Of a stretch of DNA of 64,000 bases, positions 39,074 to 48,241 are shown one piece after another. The notes below the pieces were generated by a model. The model was not told the DNA's origin. It saw nothing but the letters and a program-made list of their open reading frames with translations, and ran no database searches. The stretch comes from Arthrobacter sp. ATA002. GTDB taxonomy: Bacteria > Actinomycetota > Actinomycetes > Actinomycetales > Micrococcaceae. The stretch covers positions 2,604,001 through 2,668,000 of the forward strand of contig NZ_CP114015.1 of the NCBI RefSeq assembly GCF_026898095.1, given 5' to 3'. Each line of letters starts with the position of its first letter. Position 1 is the first letter of the stretch. Position numbers and translations under genes: made by a program.

Positions 39074-40414
39074 CTAGAGAATGCCCAGGTTCTTCTTCAA
39101 TTCAAACGCAGTGACATGCTGGCGGTATTCGTTCCATTCGGAACGCTTGTTCCGCAGGAAGTTCTCGAACACCTGCTCTCCGAGGATGTCCGCCACCAGT
39201 TCCGATTCCTCCATGGTCCGCACGGCGTCGTGCAGGGACGCGGGAAGCGGGTTCAGCCCCATGGCGCGGCGCTCGGCGGCCGACAGGCTCTCGACGTCGT
39301 CCTCCGCCCCGGCGGGAAGCTCGTAGCCCTCTTCGATGCCCTTGAGTCCGGCACCGAGCAGGACCGCGTAGGAAAGGTAGGGGTTGGCCGCCGAATCGAT
39401 GCCGCGGTACTCGATCCGCGCTGACTGGCCCTTGCCGGGCTTGTACAGCGGTACGCGGACCAGCGCCGAACGGTTGTTGTGGCCCCAGGACACGTAGCTG
39501 GGGGCTTCACCGCCGCCCCACAGGCGCTTGTAGGAATTCACGAACTGGTTGGTCACGGCGGTGAACTCGGGTGCGTGGCGGAGCACGCCGGCAATGAACT
39601 GGCGGGCGGTCTTGGAGAGCTGGAACTCGGCGCCGGCCTCGAAGAAAGCGTTGGTGTCGCCTTCGAACAGGGACAGGTGCGTGTGCATGCCGGAACCCGG
39701 GTGCTCCGAGAACGGCTTGGGCATGAACGTTGCGTAGCAGTCGGTGGTCAGCGCCACTTCCTTGACCACCGTCCGGAAGGTCATGATGTTGTCCGCGGTC
39801 TGCAGCGCATCGGCGTACCGCAGGTCAATTTCGTTCTGGCCCGGGCCCGCTTCGTGGTGGCTGAACTCCACCGAGATGCCCACGGCTTCCAGCATGGACA
39901 CCGCCGTGCGGCGGAAGTCCTGGGCCACGCCCCCGGGGACATGGTCGAAGTACCCGGCACGGTCCACCGGCACCGGCTCGCCGTCGGCGCCCAGCTCATC
40001 CGATTTCAGCAGGTAGAACTCGATTTCGGGGTGGGTGTAGCAGGTAAAGCCCATGTCGGCGGCCTTGGCCAGCTGGCGCTTCAGCACATTGCGCGGGTCG
40101 GCGGCGGAGGGCTGGCCGTCCGGCGTGAGGATGTCGCAGAACATGCGCGAGGTCTGCTCGGAATCCCCCCGCCACGGAAGAATCTGGAAAGTGGAGGGAT
40201 CCGGCTGGGCGAGCATGTCGGATTCAAAGACCCGGGCCAGGCCCTCGATCGAGGAACCGTCAAAGCCCAGGCCCTCTTCGAAGGCACCTTCGACCTCGGC
40301 CGGGGCCAGTGCCACGGACTTCAGGGTGCCGACCACGTCGGTAAACCACAACCGCACAAACCGGACGTCTCGCTCTTCGATGGTGCGCAAAACGAATTCC
40401 TGCTGGCGGTTCAT
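39074..40414 (-). CDS. glnA2: Glutamine synthetase-like GlnA2, type I
   Basis: 446 residues, shorter than GlnA1. It has FDGSSIEGLARVFESDM, EAGPGQNEIDLRYADAL, HPGSGMHTHLSLFEG and NNRSALVRVP. The loop that carries the adenylylated Tyr in GlnA1 reads EEGYELPAGAEDD here, lacking the NLY-ELPPEE pattern. In other actinobacteria GlnA2-type enzymes are accessory synthetases or act on polyamines; activity here is not certain. ATG follows AGAGGGCAGGG. Cotranscribed with glnE (69 bases). Confidence 0.92.
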   Translation of the reverse strand: MNRQQEFVLRTIEERDVRFVRLWFTDVVGTLKSVALAPAEVEGAFEEGLGFDGSSIEGLARVFESDMLAQPDPSTFQILPWRGDSEQTSRMFCDILTPDGQPSAADPRNVLKRQLAKAADMGFTCYTHPEIEFYLLKSDELGADGEPVPVDRAGYFDHVPGGVAQDFRRTAVSMLEAVGISVEFSHHEAGPGQNEIDLRYADALQTADNIMTFRTVVKEVALTTDCYATFMPKPFSEHPGSGMHTHLSLFEGDTNAFFEAGAEFQLSKTARQFIAGVLRHAPEFTAVTNQFVNSYKRLWGGGEAPSYVSWGHNNRSALVRVPLYKPGKGQSARIEYRGIDSAANPYLSYAVLLGAGLKGIEEGYELPAGAEDDVESLSAAERRAMGLNPLPASLHDAVRTMEESELVADILGEQVFENFLRNKRSEWNEYRQHVTAFELKKNLGIL

Positions 40415-40656
40415 CCCTGCCCTCTTTCTTCAGACGGTGGGACCGCCCGGATTCCCGCGGCAGTCCCAGTGTTTCTAGCCTTCCTTCACTCTACCCATCC
40501 CGGCGCGGATTACCGCCGCCGGTGCCCTGCGGTCCCAGCGTTACGGCGGGGGTTACGGCCGGGCTACGCCGGGGTTTGCGGGAACGGTCCCAGGGGCTTG
40601 GGGCGGGAGCGCGGCCCGGCTTGCGGTGACACTGCCGCGGGGCTTCCCGTTTTTAG

Positions 40657-40662
40657 TAGGCT
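40657..40662 (+). promoter_or_regulatory. -10 hexamer TAGGCT, six bases before the panB ATG
   Basis: TTTTAGTAGGCT, six bases, ATG. No ribosome site. Same hexamer and spacing as lipB. Confidence 0.55.
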
Positions 40663-40668
40663 CAGCAC

Positions 40669-41534
40669 ATGACCGACGCCGACCAGCCCGCTCCCTACGC
40701 CGCCGGATCCGCCCGCCCCGGAGCCGCCGGGCAGCCCGAGCCGCGGCGCATCCGCATTCCGCACCTGCAGCAGCTCAAGGACTCCGGGCAGCATTTCGCG
40801 ATGCTCACCGCCTATGACCAGTACACCGCCGCCATCTTTGACGAGGCAGGCATCGAGGTGCTGCTGGTGGGCGATTCAGCAGCCAACAACGTCATGGGCC
40901 ACCCCACCACACTGCCGATCACTCTTGATGAAATGATTGTCTTTGCCCGGTCCGTGACGGCCGGCGCTCACCGCGCCCTGGTGGTGTGCGATCTGCCCTT
41001 CGGCTCCTACGAAGTCTCCCCGCGCAGGCCGTTGAGTCTTCCATCAGGCTGCTCAAGGAAGGGCTGGTGCACGCGGTCAAGATGGAAGGTGGAGCACACT
41101 ATGCGCCGCATATCCGTGCCCTGGCCGCTGCCGGCATCCCTGTCATGGCCCACGTGGGCTTCACGCCGCAGAGCGAACACGCTCTGGGCGGCTACCGGGT
41201 TCAGGGACGCGGCGATGCGCGCCGGGCGGTGCTCGACGACGCCGCGGCCCTGGCTGAAGCGGGTGCGTTCTGTGTCCTGATGGAGATGGTTCCGGCCGAC
41301 GTGGCCGCCGAGGTGGACGCCGCGGTCGCCGTTCCCACCATTGGCATCGGAGCCGGCAATGCGACCACTGGCCAGGTGCTGGTCTGGCAGGACATGGCAG
41401 GGATGCGCAGCGGGACCATGCCGAGGTTCGTCAAGCAGTTCGCCGACGTCCGTTCAGTGTTGTCCGAGGCGGCCAAAACGTACGCTGACGAGGTTCGCTC
41501 AGGCACCTTCCCCGGGCCGGAGCACAGTTTCTGA
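40669..41534 (+). CDS. panB: 3-methyl-2-oxobutanoate hydroxymethyltransferase (one frameshift)
   Basis: First committed step of pantothenate synthesis: ketoisovalerate plus methylene-THF to ketopantoate. [41 protein letters not shown], then after the break [34 protein letters not shown] and [18 protein letters not shown]. One C is missing at 41020-41024; correction gives 288 residues. A 25-residue Pro/Ala-rich start precedes the core. Leaderless start likely. Confidence 0.93.
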
Positions 41535-41546
41535 ACAGCCGCGCGG

Positions 41547-41723
41547 CTACCAGTTGCGGTTTTCTTCGTCTTCCTTGTCCCAGGCCTCGTTGCGCTGCTG
41601 GACCTTCTGCAGGGCAAGCTCAGCTTCCTCAGGGGTCGGATACGGGCCCAGCAGCTTGGTCCAGTCAGACTGCGGGCCCTTTTCGACCTCGTGGGTGACA
41701 ACGTTGAACCAGTACTCAGCCAT
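41547..41723 (-). CDS. Small SPOR-like conserved protein
   Basis: 58 residues, [21 protein letters not shown] then [35 protein letters not shown]. Highly conserved-looking, acidic at the end; similar short proteins in Micrococcaceae are annotated as SPOR-domain proteins, from the [13 protein letters not shown] pattern. Strong ribosome site GGAGGAGC. Convergent with panB (13 bases apart) and divergent from map. Confidence 0.78.
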   Translation of the reverse strand: MAEYWFNVVTHEVEKGPQSDWTKLLGPYPTPEEAELALQKVQQRNEAWDKEDEENRNW

Positions 41724-41798
41724 GATGCGCGCTCCTCCAAATTGCTTCCGTGCCCCCCGGCTGGGCGCCCCGGTGCCGCGGCACAAGCCGTCCGGCGA

Positions 41799-41804
41799 TA
41801 AGAT
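41799..41804 (+). promoter_or_regulatory. -10 hexamer TAAGAT, seven bases before the map ATG
   Basis: TAAGAT, seven bases, ATG; no ribosome site. Fits a leaderless transcript. Confidence 0.5.
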
Positions 41805-41811
41805 CGATGGT

Positions 41812-42753
41812 ATGCCCCACACTCTTGCCTCTGCACCCCTTGGTCACCTTTCTCCGGGAGCCGTGAGTCCACGGCGGCCGGTTCCCGCGTCCATCGCGCG
41901 GCCGGAATACGTGGGCAAGGAAGCTCCCGCGCCCTTCACCGGTTCCGAGGTCAAGTCAGCCGAGACCATCGAGAAGATCCGTCACGCCAGCAAAATCGCG
42001 GCACGGGCAATCGTCGAAGTGGGCAGGCACATTGTCCCCGGCGTCACCACCGATGAGCTGGACCGGGTGGGACACGAGTTCCTCCTGGACCACAAGGCCT
42101 ACCCGTCGACCCTGGGGTACCGGGGTTTCCCCAAGTCCCTGTGTTCCTCGGTCAACGAAGTCATCTGCCACGGCATTCCGGACACCACGGTGCTTGAAGA
42201 CGGCGACATCATCAACATCGACATCACCGCGTTCATCAACGGGGTTCACGGTGACACCAACTGGACGTTCCTGGTGGGTGACGTGGATGAAGAGTCCCGC
42301 CTGCTGGTGGAGCGCACGTCCGAATCCCTGCGCCGGGCCATCAAAGCGGTGATGCCGGGCCGGGAAATCAACGTCATTGGACGCGCCATCGAGTCCTACG
42401 CCAAGCGCTTCGGCTACGGTGTCGTCCGCGACTTCACCGGCCACGGGGTCGGCGAGGCCTTCCACACCGGACTGATCATCCCCCATTACGACGCCGCGCC
42501 GGCCTACAGCCGGCTTATTGAACCGGGAATGGTGTTTACCATTGAGCCTATGCTCACACTCGGCACCATCGAGTGGGACATGTGGGACGACAATTGGACC
42601 GTCCTGACGAAGGACCGCAAACGCACCGCCCAGTTTGAGCACACCCTGCTCGTCACGGACACCGGCGCTGAAGTTTTGACCCTCCCTAGCAGCACTCACG
42701 CCGCCGGGACAGACCTACATCTGGAGAACCATGGCCAAGAAACACAAGAGTAA
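41812..42753 (+). CDS. map: Methionine aminopeptidase, type I
   Basis: 313 residues. Removes the initiator Met. Metal ligands and motifs: [34 protein letters not shown] (Asp pair), [12 protein letters not shown] (His), FTIEPML (Glu) and FEHTLLVT (Glu). About 40 extra N-terminal residues with [14 protein letters not shown] match the SH3-motif-type extension of actinobacterial MetAP. It ends overlapping the ppgK start by 23 bases. Confidence 0.95.
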   Translation: MPHTLASAPLGHLSPGAVSPRRPVPASIARPEYVGKEAPAPFTGSEVKSAETIEKIRHASKIAARAIVEVGRHIVPGVTTDELDRVGHEFLLDHKAYPSTLGYRGFPKSLCSSVNEVICHGIPDTTVLEDGDIINIDITAFINGVHGDTNWTFLVGDVDEESRLLVERTSESLRRAIKAVMPGREINVIGRAIESYAKRFGYGVVRDFTGHGVGEAFHTGLIIPHYDAAPAYSRLIEPGMVFTIEPMLTLGTIEWDMWDDNWTVLTKDRKRTAQFEHTLLVTDTGAEVLTLPSSTHAAGTDLHLENHGQETQE

Positions 42754-43536
42754 GCACGGCGACGCCAACGCGGTCATCGGCATTGATATTGGCGGCACAG
42801 GCATCAAGGGCGGGATTGTTGATCTGGCCAAGGGCAAGCTGATTGGCGAACGGTTCCGCATTCCGACGCCGCAGCCTGCAACCCCCGAAGCCGTCGCCGG
42901 CGTGGTGGGGCAAATCGTGGCGGAGCTGTCTTCCCGGCCGGACGGCCCCGGCCCCGACGTCCCCGTGGGCGTCACCTTCCCGGCCATCATCCAGCACGGC
43001 ATTGCCCGGTCCGCGGCCAATGTCGATAAGAGCTGGATTGACACGGACGTCGACACGCTGCTGACCAAGGCCCTCGGCCGCGACGTCCAGGTCATGAACG
43101 ACGCCGATGCGGCCGGCCTGGCGGAGGCCCGCTACGGCGCCGGCCGCGAGGTGGACGGCACGGTCCTGGTGATCACTCTGGGCACGGGCATTGGCTCGGC
43201 CCTGATCTACAAGGGCATGCTGGTCCCCAACGCCGAACTGGGACACTGGAAATTGACGGCCACGACGCCGAAACCAAGGCGTCAGCCTCGGCCCGGGAAC
43301 GCGACGGAATCGGCTGGGAGGAATACGCCCAGCGGCTTCAGCGCTACTTCTCCCACGTCGAGTTCCTCTTCTCCCCCGACCTGTTCGTAATCGGCGGCGG
43401 GATTTCCAAGCGCAGCGAGGACTTCCTGCCGATGCTGAGCCTGCGGACTCCGATGGTTACCGCCAATTTGAAGAACAACGCCGGGATTGTCGGGGCGGCT
43501 CTTCAGTCCGCCCTGCACTTCAAGTACATCAAGTAG
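42731..43536 (+). CDS. ppgK: Polyphosphate glucokinase (one frameshift)
   Basis: ROK-type kinase that phosphorylates glucose with polyphosphate or ATP; typical of actinobacteria. Phosphate motif [15 protein letters not shown], catalytic Asp in [37 protein letters not shown]. One C is lost near 43246 (CACTGG for CACCTGG); [20 protein letters not shown] then continues to [14 protein letters not shown]. About 268 residues. ATG after GGAG within the end of map; translational coupling. Confidence 0.92.
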
Positions 43537-43574
43537 GGCGGCTGCCCGGGCGCACCGGGAGGGCAACGAGGGGC

Positions 43575-43599
43575 GGCGGCAGGATAACCGGCTGCCGCC
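43575..43599. terminator. Hairpin between converging ppgK and nrdR
   Basis: GGCGGCAG / CTGCCGCC with a nine-base loop, in the 78 bases between the two converging stops. Modest stem. Confidence 0.5.
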
Positions 43600-43614
43600 C
43601 TTCGGCGACCGGCA

Positions 43615-44112
43615 TCAGCGGGCAGCGGCCGGCCGCCGGGCATCCGATGACTCAGCGCCGGCGTGCCGGGGCGCCCCGCGCAGTTCAGCGATGGCTGCTT
43701 CAAAGTCTTCCAGCGATTCGAAGGCCTGGTACACGCTCGCAAAGCGCAGATAGGCAACCTGGTCCAGCTTCTGCAGGGGTTCCAGGATAGCCAGGCCCAC
43801 CTCGTGGGCGTCGATCTCAGCCACGCCGCTGGCACGGATGGTCTCCTCGACTTCCTGCGCAAGCATCGCCAGGTCATCCTCGCTGACCGGCCGGCCCTGG
43901 CATGCCTTGCGGACCCCGTTGATGACCTTCCCGCGGCTAAACGGCTCGCCCACGCCGGAACGCTTGATGACGCTGAGGCTCGTGGTCTCCACGGTGCTGA
44001 ACCGGCGGCCGCATTCCGGGCACTGGCGGCGGCGGCGGATAGCGGATCCGTCGTCGGCCAGACGGCTGTCAACGACGCGTGAATCAGCGTTGCGGCAGAA
44101 CGGACAGTACAT
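43615..44112 (-). CDS. nrdR: Transcriptional repressor NrdR
   Basis: 165 residues. N-terminal zinc ribbon with four Cys ([15 protein letters not shown] ... CPECGRRF), then an ATP-cone ([24 protein letters not shown]). Represses ribonucleotide reductase genes according to ATP/dATP. The tail after residue 145 is Ala/Arg-rich. ATG after AAAGGAC. A tandem dyad 136 bases upstream may be its own operator. No nrd genes are in the window. Confidence 0.94.
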   Translation of the reverse strand: MYCPFCRNADSRVVDSRLADDGSAIRRRRQCPECGRRFSTVETTSLSVIKRSGVGEPFSRGKVINGVRKACQGRPVSEDDLAMLAQEVEETIRASGVAEIDAHEVGLAILEPLQKLDQVAYLRFASVYQAFESLEDFEAAIAELRGAPRHAGAESSDARRPAAAR

Positions 44113-44247
44113 CCGGTGTCCTTTCGCTGGAGGTCATGTGCCGGAAGGCATCCAAAGCCTGCTGCGGATGCACCAGGGCCGGCACAGCGAAAGCTGCGCC
44201 GCGCACTCATTCTAGAGCCGCGGGACCAACATCACCAACTGTTCGTC

Positions 44248-44281
44248 ACCACATGTAGTACTTGGTGCTACTACATGTGGT
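44248..44281. promoter_or_regulatory. Tandem ACATGT dyads upstream of nrdR, candidate NrdR boxes
   Basis: ACCACATGTAGTA, eight bases, TACTACATGTGGT. Each half is itself a near palindrome around CATG, similar to the 16-base NrdR box of tandem pattern; the two centres are 22 bases apart, about two helical turns. The whole is also a perfect 13-base hairpin just after the hisD stop, so it may act as a hisD terminator as well. Confidence 0.5.
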
Positions 44282-44295
44282 GGTTCCCGGGCGGT

Positions 44296-45648
44296 CTACG
44301 AAGAAAACCGAATGGACACGGCGTCGCCGTGCGCAGGCAGGTCCTCGGCGTGCGACAGTGCTACGACGTGCGCGCTGACCTCCTGCAGGGCGGCCCGGTC
44401 GTAGTTGATCACTTGGACGGCATGCATGAACGTCGTCACGTTCAACCCGGAGGAGAAGGCTGCGGTTCCCGCGGTGGGCAGCACGTGGTTGGAGCCGGAG
44501 CAGTAGTCGCCCAGGCTGACCGGGCTGTAGCTGCCGACAAAGATGGCGCCGGCGCTCGTGATCCGGGCCGCGTCCTCCGCGGCGGCTGCTGTGTGGATCT
44601 CCAGGTGTTCGGCCCCGTAGGCGTTGCATACGGCAATCCCCTGCTCCAGGCCGTCCACCAGAATGGTTCCGGACTGAGGTCCGGAGAGTGCGGTTTCCAC
44701 GCGGGCGCTGTGCCGGGTGGCCGGTACCTGCCGGCCAAGTTCGCTCCGGACCCGTTGGGCCAGTTCCGGGGAATCCGTTACGAGGACGGACGCGGCATTG
44801 GGATCGTGCTCGGCCTGGCTGATCAGGTCTGCCGCGACCAGGCGCGGATCCGCTGCACTGTCGGCCAGGATGGCAATTTCGGTGGGCCCGGCTTCGGCGT
44901 CAATCCCCACCACGCCCTTGACCAGGCGCTTGGCGGTGGCCACGTAGACATTGCCGGGGCCGGTCACGACGTCCACCGGGGCCAGCTCGGGGTTCGTGTC
45001 GTCCGCGGCGATGCCGTAGGCAAAGGCGGCAATAGCCTGGGCCCCGCCCATCGCGTACACCTCTTCGATCCCCAGCAGCTCTGCTGCCGCCAGGATGGTC
45101 GGGTGCGGCAGACCGCCGAACTCACGCTGCGGCGGCGAGGCCAGCGCGAGCGAGCGGACCCCGGCGGCCTGTGCGGGTACCACGTTCATGACGACCGACG
45201 ACGGGTACACCGCCAGTCCGCCCGGGACGTACAGGCCAACGCGGCCCACCGGAAGCCATTTCTGCGAGACAGCGGCGCCGGGGCCGATCCGCAGGTCGGT
45301 ATCCTGCGGGCGCTGGGCCTCGGCGAAGAGCCGGGCACGGCGGATGGACTCTTCCAGCGCTTCCCGGACGGCCGGATCGAGCTGCGCCAGCGACTCACGC
45401 AGCGCCCGGCGCGGCACCAGCGGCTGACGCCGCTCCACGCCGTCGAACCGTGCGGCCAGCTCGCTGAGGGCGCGGTAACCGCGGGTGCGCACATCGGAAA
45501 TAATGGCCGCGACGGCGTCGGAGGCCACATCCGTGGTGGTTTCGGCCCGCGGCATGGCGTGCTTCAGTCCAGCCGGGGTCAGGTGCCGGCCGCGCAGGTC
45601 GATGGTGCGGAAGGAATTAAAGACGGGATCTGAGCTGGAGGAAGTCAC
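44296..45648 (-). CDS. hisD: Histidinol dehydrogenase
   Basis: 450 residues. Zn-dependent two-step oxidation of histidinol to histidine. [53 protein letters not shown] and [18 protein letters not shown] with the catalytic Glu-His region (AEHLEIHT) are present. GTG start; no ribosome site, but TAGACT lies six bases upstream. The rest of the his operon is not adjacent; the TetR gene ends 53 bases upstream. Confidence 0.95.
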   Translation of the reverse strand: MTSSSSDPVFNSFRTIDLRGRHLTPAGLKHAMPRAETTTDVASDAVAAIISDVRTRGYRALSELAARFDGVERRQPLVPRRALRESLAQLDPAVREALEESIRRARLFAEAQRPQDTDLRIGPGAAVSQKWLPVGRVGLYVPGGLAVYPSSVVMNVVPAQAAGVRSLALASPPQREFGGLPHPTILAAAELLGIEEVYAMGGAQAIAAFAYGIAADDTNPELAPVDVVTGPGNVYVATAKRLVKGVVGIDAEAGPTEIAILADSAADPRLVAADLISQAEHDPNAASVLVTDSPELAQRVRSELGRQVPATRHSARVETALSGPQSGTILVDGLEQGIAVCNAYGAEHLEIHTAAAAEDAARITSAGAIFVGSYSPVSLGDYCSGSNHVLPTAGTAAFSSGLNVTTFMHAVQVINYDRAALQEVSAHVVALSHAEDLPAHGDAVSIRFSS

Positions 45649-45654
45649 GCTTCC

Positions 45655-45660
45655 AGTCTA
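45655..45660 (-). promoter_or_regulatory. -10 hexamer TAGACT, six bases before the hisD GTG
   Basis: TAGACT, GGAAGC, GTG on the minus strand. Leaderless start predicted. Confidence 0.55.
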
Positions 45661-45700
45661 CCCAAGCACCGGTGGCGGCGCTGGCACCGGAACAGACGCG

Positions 45701-46366
45701 TTACGGCCCCGGACGCGGCCGGGGTGCCGTGAGGTTCTGCCAGATGACGGCCACAAGGTTCAGCTGCGGAGTACTGCCGCCACTGCCGGCGATCTGCTCA
45801 TTCAACCGTCCGTCGTAGACCGCCAGCAGCAGCCGTGCCAGCTCCGCGGCATCCACCGTGAAGCTGGCACCGTGGGCATCGGCAACCCGCACCAGCGCAG
45901 CCGTAACGGCCCCGGCCAGCACCCTGCGCTGCTCGGCAACAACGTCGCGGACCCGCCCGGACCTCCTGGCAGCCAGCAACAGTTCCAGCCGAACCGAGTG
46001 CCACACCGTATCGGAGGTGAAATCGGCCATCCCCTCCAGGACACGTTCGACAACAACCGCCGGTTCCAGCCCGCCGCGGCGGAGCCACTGGTCGAGCTGG
46101 CCGTTCAACCGGTCGGCGAGCTGACGGACATGGTCCTCGTACATGGCCAGGGCAAGGTCGGTTTTCGTGGCGAAATTACTGTAGAACGCTCCGCGCGTGA
46201 AGCCGGCCGCAGCGCACAGCTCCTCGACGCTGGCTCCGTCGATCCCCTTGTCGGCGAAAACCGCCGCCGAGGTGGACAGCAGGCGGCTTCGGGTAGCTGT
46301 CCGCGACCTCTTGGCAGGTTCTTCCCCGGCGGCCACCATGGCGATGCCGTCTTCTGCGCTGTTCAT
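45701..46366 (-). CDS. TetR family regulator
   Basis: 221 residues. N-terminal helix-turn-helix (LLSTSAAVFADKGIDGASVEELCAAAGFTRGAFYSNFATKTDL) and a helical ligand-binding domain. ATG chosen at 46366; it follows TATCGT by seven bases, which overlaps the dyad at 46374, so it likely represses itself. Divergent from a YhgE/Pip-type membrane protein 80 bases away, the usual arrangement for an exporter and its repressor. Confidence 0.88.
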   Translation of the reverse strand: MNSAEDGIAMVAAGEEPAKRSRTATRSRLLSTSAAVFADKGIDGASVEELCAAAGFTRGAFYSNFATKTDLALAMYEDHVRQLADRLNGQLDQWLRRGGLEPAVVVERVLEGMADFTSDTVWHSVRLELLLAARRSGRVRDVVAEQRRVLAGAVTAALVRVADAHGASFTVDAAELARLLLAVYDGRLNEQIAGSGGSTPQLNLVAVIWQNLTAPRPRPGP

Positions 46367-46373
46367 CCTTCTT

Positions 46374-46393
46374 ACGATACATGGGTGTATCGT
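46374..46393. promoter_or_regulatory. Operator dyad between tetR and the YhgE-type gene
   Basis: ACGATACA-TGGG-TGTATCGT, perfect 8-base arms around four bases, overlapping the presumed tetR -10 (TATCGT). A second, poorer half-match ATACACCAACGTAT lies at 46404-46417. Probable binding site of the adjacent TetR protein. Confidence 0.7.
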
Positions 46394-46446
46394 CGGTGAA
46401 GTCAATACACCAACGTATCCAACGCACTGCAAAAGGATCTGCCCGC

Positions 46447-48066
46447 ATGTCCACGTCCACCACGGCCCGCTCCCGCCACGCTGCCCTCCCGGCACCCAGG
46501 CGCCCCGGCTCCCCCTACCGGGCGCCGAAGTTCTGGCTCCTTCCCATAATCGTGGTCATCCTGCTGGCGGCTGTCGGCACCGGCCTCTACATGGGCGGGC
46601 TGGCGAACCCGACGGGGCACCTGAAGGACTTTCCGGTGGCGGTGGTTAACGAGGACTCCGGAACGGACGGAACGGCTGACGGCGCAGCGCCGCAAAATCT
46701 GGGGCGGGACGTCGTGAACGGTCTTGCGGACCGCGCCGCCGAAGGAGACGAACTCGATCTGCGGGTCCTTTCCTGGGCGCAGGCCCGGGAGCAGCTCGAG
46801 AACGGAGGGGTGTATGCCGCCGTCATCATTCCCGAGTCCTTCTCCTCCGATGCGGCCGGGCTGGTTGCCGGCTCACTGTCCGGGGAGGCAGCCGCCCAGC
46901 CCACCGTCACGGTGTACACCGATCCGAAGGCGGGTGCCCTGGCCGCACGGCTGGCCTCCGGGATCGTGGAACCCGGCTTGGCAGAGGCCAGCACGTCCCT
47001 GGGCGCGCAGCTCGGCAGTGCAGCAGCCGAGGCCGAAGCGCAGGCGCGTGCCGCCGTCGAACAGGAGTTGACGGTATCGCAGGACGAACAGGCCCGCCGG
47101 ATGCAGGAAGCCGCGGCGCAGGCAGGCCCGGCCACCGAAGCCTTTGCCCGGGAGATCGCCCGGCAGCAGGCCGGTACTCCCGCGCAGCTGTCCGGACAGC
47201 TGGCGCCCACGGTCAGTGCGGCCTCGGCGGTTCTGCTGCAGGATCCCGTCCGGATTGTTTCCGCCACCTACCACGACGTCGAAGACGGCACGGCACTGGG
47301 CATGGGCTCCTTCTACTTCGCCATCCTGCTCCTGGTCCTGGGGCTCACCGGCTCCATCGGCGTGAATGTACTGGTGGACGGACGGCTGGGCATCACGCCG
47401 CTGGAGATGGGGCCGGCCTTCCTGGAGTCGCCGCGGGCCAGCCTCTCCCGCACGAAGACGCTGCTGCTCAAGTGGGGAATCTTCGTTACCGCCGCCGCGC
47501 CCGCCTCGGGAGTGGTGCTGTGGGTGGCGTCCGCCGCGGGGGTTCCCCTGCCCAACGGCGGAATCCTGTTCCTCATCAGCTGGCTGGCCATGTCCGCGGT
47601 GTCCGCCGCCGTCTTTATGCTGCTCACCGTCTTCGGCAATGCCGGACTGCTGGTCTCGATGGTCTATTTGGTCCTCATGGGACTGCCGTCCTCCGGGGCC
47701 GTGGTGCCGCTCGAAGCCCTGCCCGGATTCTTCCGGGCCATCGCTCCCTGGGAGCCGCTGCACCACATCGCCGACGCCGTCCGCAGCGTCCTGTACTTCG
47801 GATCGGGAACGAACACCGGGCTGGGCGCCGATGTGCTGGCGCTGGCCCTGATCCTGGCAATCTCCCTGATTCTTGGCTTCCTGTCCGGTGCCGGCTACGA
47901 CCGGGCGTTTGGCCGCCGCGGGGCGGGTCTTCCCCGGGACGGCGCCGGCCGTAGGGTCGGAGGATGGCGGCCTCATCCCTGGACACCCTCCCCGAATCGG
48001 AGCACCAGCAGTGCGCGGTCTGCGCGCTGCCGGGTATGCGTCGCTGCGGGAACTCGCGGACGCTGA
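46447..48066 (+). CDS. YhgE/Pip-type ABC-2 membrane protein
   Basis: 539 residues. One N-terminal helix (FWLLPIIVVILLAAVGTGLYMGG), a large extracytoplasmic domain with VAVVNEDSG (the YhgE/Pip N-terminal motif) and Ala/Gln-rich coiled-coil, then five or six C-terminal helices. Related proteins are phage-infection or exporter-like. ATG after AAAAGGATC. The frame runs into the next gene; a lost base in CCGCGGGGCGGG near 47930 would end it at 47954, just before that gene, which I think likelier. Regulated by the divergent TetR. Confidence 0.82.
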   Translation: MSTSTTARSRHAALPAPRRPGSPYRAPKFWLLPIIVVILLAAVGTGLYMGGLANPTGHLKDFPVAVVNEDSGTDGTADGAAPQNLGRDVVNGLADRAAEGDELDLRVLSWAQAREQLENGGVYAAVIIPESFSSDAAGLVAGSLSGEAAAQPTVTVYTDPKAGALAARLASGIVEPGLAEASTSLGAQLGSAAAEAEAQARAAVEQELTVSQDEQARRMQEAAAQAGPATEAFAREIARQQAGTPAQLSGQLAPTVSAASAVLLQDPVRIVSATYHDVEDGTALGMGSFYFAILLLVLGLTGSIGVNVLVDGRLGITPLEMGPAFLESPRASLSRTKTLLLKWGIFVTAAAPASGVVLWVASAAGVPLPNGGILFLISWLAMSAVSAAVFMLLTVFGNAGLLVSMVYLVLMGLPSSGAVVPLEALPGFFRAIAPWEPLHHIADAVRSVLYFGSGTNTGLGADVLALALILAISLILGFLSGAGYDRAFGRRGAGLPRDGAGRRVGGWRPHPWTPSPNRSTSSARSARCRVCVAAGTRGR

Positions 48067-48160
48067 CCGAGCTGAAGTGTCCCGGCTGCACGGCGTCGGC
48101 CCCAAGGCGCTGCGCATCATCGAAGAAGCCCTGAAGGAACACGGGCTGGCGCTGCGGTAA
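47964..48160 (+). CDS. Small helix-hairpin-helix protein (one frameshift)
   Basis: MAASSLDTLP, then after one restored C (CCTCCCCG near 47997) RIGAPAVRGLRAAGYASLRELADAD and VSRLHGVGPKALRIIEEALKEHGLALR, about 65 residues. The GVGPKALRII hairpin is the DNA-binding HhH of small proteins common in actinobacteria. Function unknown. GGAGG directly precedes the ATG. Confidence 0.6.
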
Positions 48161-48171
48161 GCCGCTGGATC

Positions 48172-48187
48172 CGCCCTCCGGAGGGCG
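48172..48187. terminator. Palindrome between the HhH gene and dnaE
   Basis: CGCCCTCCGGAGGGCG, a perfect 16-base palindrome 11 bases after one stop and 54 before the converging dnaE stop. Could terminate either gene weakly. Confidence 0.4.
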
Positions 48188-48241
48188 TCGGGCGGACCGG
48201 TGGCCGTTGGACGGACCGGTGACAGGGCCCGCCGGGATCCG

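Noticed and set aside
40535..40575. Three short direct repeats around TACGGC(C/G)GGG upstream of panB
   Set aside because: Short and imperfect in a GC-rich stretch; no clear role.
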